NCBI GenBank assembly: GCA_965234365.1
Contig: OZ248345.1
Location: 1,302,001-1,366,000, forward strand
Length of the DNA stretch: 64,000 bases
Origin: Planktophila grossartii
Lineage (GTDB): Bacteria; Actinomycetota; Actinomycetes; Nanopelagicales; Nanopelagicaceae
Direction: 5' to 3'
The translations under genes and the position numbers were made by a program. Shown piece by piece: positions 61,682 through 64,000 of the stretch (the first letter of the stretch is position 1; each line of letters opens with the position of its first letter). The notes under the pieces were generated by a model. The model searched no databases, was not told where the DNA came from, and saw only the letters and a program-made list of their open reading frames with translations.

Positions 61682-63426
61682 CGGGATATCGAGATTTGCT
61701 CAATCCAAAGTATCTACTTTCTCTGCCTACATTCTTCGCCACGTTGGTTTTCGCGCTACTGACTCACTTGGTGGATACAGCCCATAATGTAAATGGTCAT
61801 TTTCTTGAACGATTTGTGATTGTAACTTTGATACATTTTTTCATCTTCTTCTATATGTGGGTTGTGAATGTCTTGGTTCTAAAAAGAGTAGAAAGGTCCG
61901 CACTTCTTTACTTGGTATTAGGAACAATCATCTCCGCCGCCGCATTGCGGGGATTGCTTATCTACTGCATTTTGAAGGCGCTCGGCATTGAAAATGGCGT
62001 TGGCTTGGCATTTCGAATGCAGGCGTCAATTACAAACATTGGCCTAGCTATCCTGGTGGCTACTTTGGCGGTCGCTTTCAGTTCTAGCCATGCTGCATCA
62101 ACTAATCGGTTGATTACGGATCAAAGAAAATTACGGCAACTCCGTGACGCAACAATTGAAAAGATCAATCTCTTTGATGAAACTTTCAAAAATTCAATCG
62201 CTACTCAATTACAAGATTCAATCTCAGCATTCAAAGGGGCTAAGTCTGAAGATGCTCTTAAGATACTTCGCCTCGCAATTGACCAAGTAGTCCGACCTTT
62301 AAGTGAAATACTTGATAAGCAAACTAGAGGAATTCTCGAATCGCCCTCACAAGATGTGGCCTACAAGATTAATTGGAAGAGAGTTTTCTCGAAGAGCACA
62401 CATATAGACCGAATTTCTGAGGTTCCAATTATTCTTGCTCTTATCCTCTTTGGTGGATCAGCGCTGGTGCATGATTTTCCGTTGCGTACATCTTTACTTG
62501 AAATAGCTTCAGTCCTCTTCTTAGGGATACTTCTTATCAAGATATCGAAAATATTTTTTGCTCGAGTAACTAAAAGATTAAAGCGGGTTCCAGAAGCGCT
62601 TTTCATGTTTCTCTCCCTTTATCTGCCGGGACAGTTCCTAGGGCTGGAGTCCTACTTTGTTATTAAAGATAGTCAACACCCAGGGCAATTCATTTTCTTA
62701 ATCCCAGTTTTTACTGTACTTCTCGGATTACTCTTCGCGGTATTTAATTCAGCTCGCAGAGAAGCTCTTGAAGTAAGGGTTGGGATTGAAATCATTAGTG
62801 CTGAACTCAATTGGGAACTTGCACGCGCCCGCGAGCTTAATCGACAACAACAGCGGTTACTCTCTTTTACGCTGCATGGGCAGATTCAGGCCGCGATGGA
62901 GGCTGCATTTATTAAGTTACGTCTGGCTATTGATTCTGGCGTAGATAACGATTCTCTTAGATCAAGTTTGGCTGAATTGATTGAATCCGCCGTTACGCAT
63001 ATTTACAGAAATTTTAAAAGTCCTGATTCTCTTGATTCAGTACTAGTGAAGATTCGCGACACATGGAACGGGATAGCAGAATTAACCTGGGATATACCTT
63101 CTGAAGTATTGAAGAAAGTCGCCGCAGACCCAATTTCTAATACCGCTCTGATTGATTTGATCACAGAGATGTCGTTCAATGCGGTAAAGCACGGAAAGGC
63201 AAGTTCCATCAAGATTGCCTGCCAGGAAGTTGATTATCGAATTCTTGAACTTAGTGTTTCTAATGATGGAAACGCCCTCGAACCTTCCGAGAGACGAGGG
63301 CTTGGATCTAAACTTTTGGATGAATCAACTACTTACTGGAATCGCTTCACAGAACAGGCGAAAACTGTGACGATTGCACATATCCCAATTGTTTCGGGAA
63401 AGACTGGCGGAGACGAGGAGATTTGA
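61678..63426 (+). CDS. Sensor histidine kinase with two membrane blocks
   Basis: A 582-residue kinase. Four helices at about 15-135, a cytosolic helical stretch (about 140-225) shaped like a DHp pair but without histidine, a second block of about four helices (245-365), then a DHp with His400 in FTLHGQIQAAM and an HATPase with N-box Asn501 (EMSFNAVKHG) and G-box near 541 (RRGLGSKLL). This double-membrane layout is unusual. Type fits the NarL-class regulator upstream. The gene's 3' end overlaps tRNA-Ser(GCT) by 19 bp on the opposite strand. Confidence 0.82.
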   Translation: MTGYRDLLNPKYLLSLPTFFATLVFALLTHLVDTAHNVNGHFLERFVIVTLIHFFIFFYMWVVNVLVLKRVERSALLYLVLGTIISAAALRGLLIYCILKALGIENGVGLAFRMQASITNIGLAILVATLAVAFSSSHAASTNRLITDQRKLRQLRDATIEKINLFDETFKNSIATQLQDSISAFKGAKSEDALKILRLAIDQVVRPLSEILDKQTRGILESPSQDVAYKINWKRVFSKSTHIDRISEVPIILALILFGGSALVHDFPLRTSLLEIASVLFLGILLIKISKIFFARVTKRLKRVPEALFMFLSLYLPGQFLGLESYFVIKDSQHPGQFIFLIPVFTVLLGLLFAVFNSARREALEVRVGIEIISAELNWELARARELNRQQQRLLSFTLHGQIQAAMEAAFIKLRLAIDSGVDNDSLRSSLAELIESAVTHIYRNFKSPDSLDSVLVKIRDTWNGIAELTWDIPSEVLKKVAADPISNTALIDLITEMSFNAVKHGKASSIKIACQEVDYRILELSVSNDGNALEPSERRGLGSKLLDESTTYWNRFTEQAKTVTIAHIPIVSGKTGGDEEI

Positions 63427-63496
63427 ACTCCTGAAGGGTTTAACCCCTTACCTCGTTAGCAGTGAGGCGCACTCGACCGGGCTATGCGACGTCTCC
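63408..63496 (-). tRNA. tRNA-Ser(GCT)
   Basis: An 89-nt class II cloverleaf on the minus strand: acceptor GGAGACG/CGTCTCC, anticodon loop CTGCTAA (anticodon GCT, reading AGC/AGU), long variable arm AAGGGGTTAAACCCTT and T-arm GAGTTCAAATCTC. An A-C mismatch closes the anticodon stem, which tRNAs can tolerate. CCA is not encoded. Confidence 0.93.
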
Positions 63497-63519
63497 AAGT
63501 GTGGGTGAAGTCTACCGCG

Positions 63520-63999
63520 CTAGCGATGGCGGAATCTACGCACAATTCGCCAAGCAATAAGGGCTAAAAGCAGTAGCCCGACGCCCTTCCAGAACGAAAT
63601 TGGGAAACGATTATGTGCATCGAGTGGAGCACTGACTACGGATCCAAGAGCAGTGACGTTGAGTTCGGTAACCACTCCTGCGTGGTCCGTTCCGTACGGA
63701 GCAGTCTGACCAATCATTTTTGAGGTCAGAACATTGACTCCATTTTTCACGAATATGTAATCAAGTCGATCTGTAAATCCGAGTTTATTTCCCATCGCCA
63801 ATGCCGCCTGCGCGCGTTTTGAATCAGGTCCAGTGAGCAGTGCGTTCATTCCCCAGCTATATGTACTTGGATCACTTGCATCAGGACCTGAGTCAGTAAA
63901 TCCCGCTTCGCGCATCACTTTATATGCGTTACATACAGTGGCGCCCGCAGGACATTTTTCAGATGCAGTCGGCTGCTCTCCAGGATTTGGTGCATCGAG
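63520..63999 (-). CDS. Endonuclease/exonuclease/phosphatase family protein, C-terminal part
   Basis: The last 159 residues of a gene that enters from the right edge. DRLDYIFVKNG and the terminal YGTDHAGVV (the conserved Ser/Thr-Asp-His of the fold) identify the Mg-dependent EEP superfamily. A C-terminal helix GVGLLLLALIAW followed by RRFRHR suggests that it is exported and held in the membrane. The conserved cysteine pair CPAGATVC may form a disulfide outside the cell. The substrate (DNA, phospholipid or other) cannot be told. Confidence 0.8.
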   Translation of the reverse strand, partial: LDAPNPGEQPTASEKCPAGATVCNAYKVMREAGFTDSGPDASDPSTYSWGMNALLTGPDSKRAQAALAMGNKLGFTDRLDYIFVKNGVNVLTSKMIGQTAPYGTDHAGVVTELNVTALGSVVSAPLDAHNRFPISFWKGVGLLLLALIAWRIVRRFRHR

Positions 64000-64000
64000 C

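Noticed and set aside
63408..63496. tRNA-Ser(GCT) as pseudogene because of an A-C mismatch in the anticodon stem
   Set aside because: All other arms, the long variable arm and the T-loop are intact; one mismatch next to the loop is tolerated.

Overview
The window looks like a chromosome segment of a streamlined, moderate-GC actinobacterium, most likely of the freshwater acI group (order Nanopelagicales, e.g. Candidatus Planktophila/Nanopelagicus). This placement is an inference. It rests on actinobacteria-specific markers (GuaB1-type GMP reductase, tRNA-deaminase-associated protein, the SCP-like ORF inside the pur operon, the DUF4177/RidA pair, FprA-type reductase), on the conserved acs / CvpA / tlpA / nth / crp / ridA order, on very short intergenic gaps, and on many promoters placed for leaderless transcripts. 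No transposase, integrase, prophage or CRISPR array is visible.

Layout. 1-12.3 kb: a partial membrane glycosyltransferase, then a long minus-strand purine operon (fbaA, purA, purD, purB, purC, purS, purQ, purL, SCP-like ORF, purF, purM). 12.3-12.7 kb: the largest gap, holding an ORF for a 33-residue hydrophobic peptide and a candidate acs control region. 12.7-19 kb: acs, CvpA-like protein, TlpA-like lipoprotein, nth, crp, ridA, DUF4177 protein, yqeY, metallophosphoesterase. 19-25.8 kb: GDP-fucose synthesis (gmd, fcl), asd-lysC, recR-dnaX. 25.8-26.1 kb: SRP RNA and tRNA-Ser(GGA). 26-36.8 kb: an orphan ORF, a succinate-semialdehyde dehydrogenase, an APC permease fused to an OB-fold domain, tadA with its partner, upp, malic enzyme, DedA, a YdcZ-type transporter and an ABC-F protein. 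36.8-44.3 kb: kynU-kynA, nitroreductase, second DedA, and a glycosyltransferase / class III aminotransferase / ROK kinase / monooxygenase neighbourhood ending at tRNA-Arg(ACG).

44.3-57.2 kb: guaB1, then an amino-sugar region. It has a cytosolic GH20 hexosaminidase, a GNAT acetyltransferase, a class II aldolase, a DeoR regulator, two ABC permeases and a secreted binding protein on one side, and a divergent SIS-domain deaminase/isomerase, ROK kinase and nagA on the other. Together they can import and degrade GlcNAc and/or GalNAc. The transporter ATPase is not in the locus. A SnoaL-like protein and ferredoxin-NADP reductase follow.

57.2-63.5 kb is the most novel part: a 1214-residue secreted protein with two predicted beta-propellers, cadherin-like and Ig-like domains and an OmpA-like C-terminus. 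It is divergent from a response regulator and an unusual multi-membrane-block histidine kinase, with tandem inverted repeats exactly 30 bp apart between them. The kinase gene runs into the 3' end of tRNA-Ser(GCT). The window ends in a partial endonuclease/exonuclease/phosphatase-family gene.

Two window-wide patterns stand out. Every convergent gene pair abuts or overlaps, leaving no room for intergenic terminators. At least ten genes have a TANNNT-like box 6-7 nt before the start codon, as expected for leaderless mRNAs.
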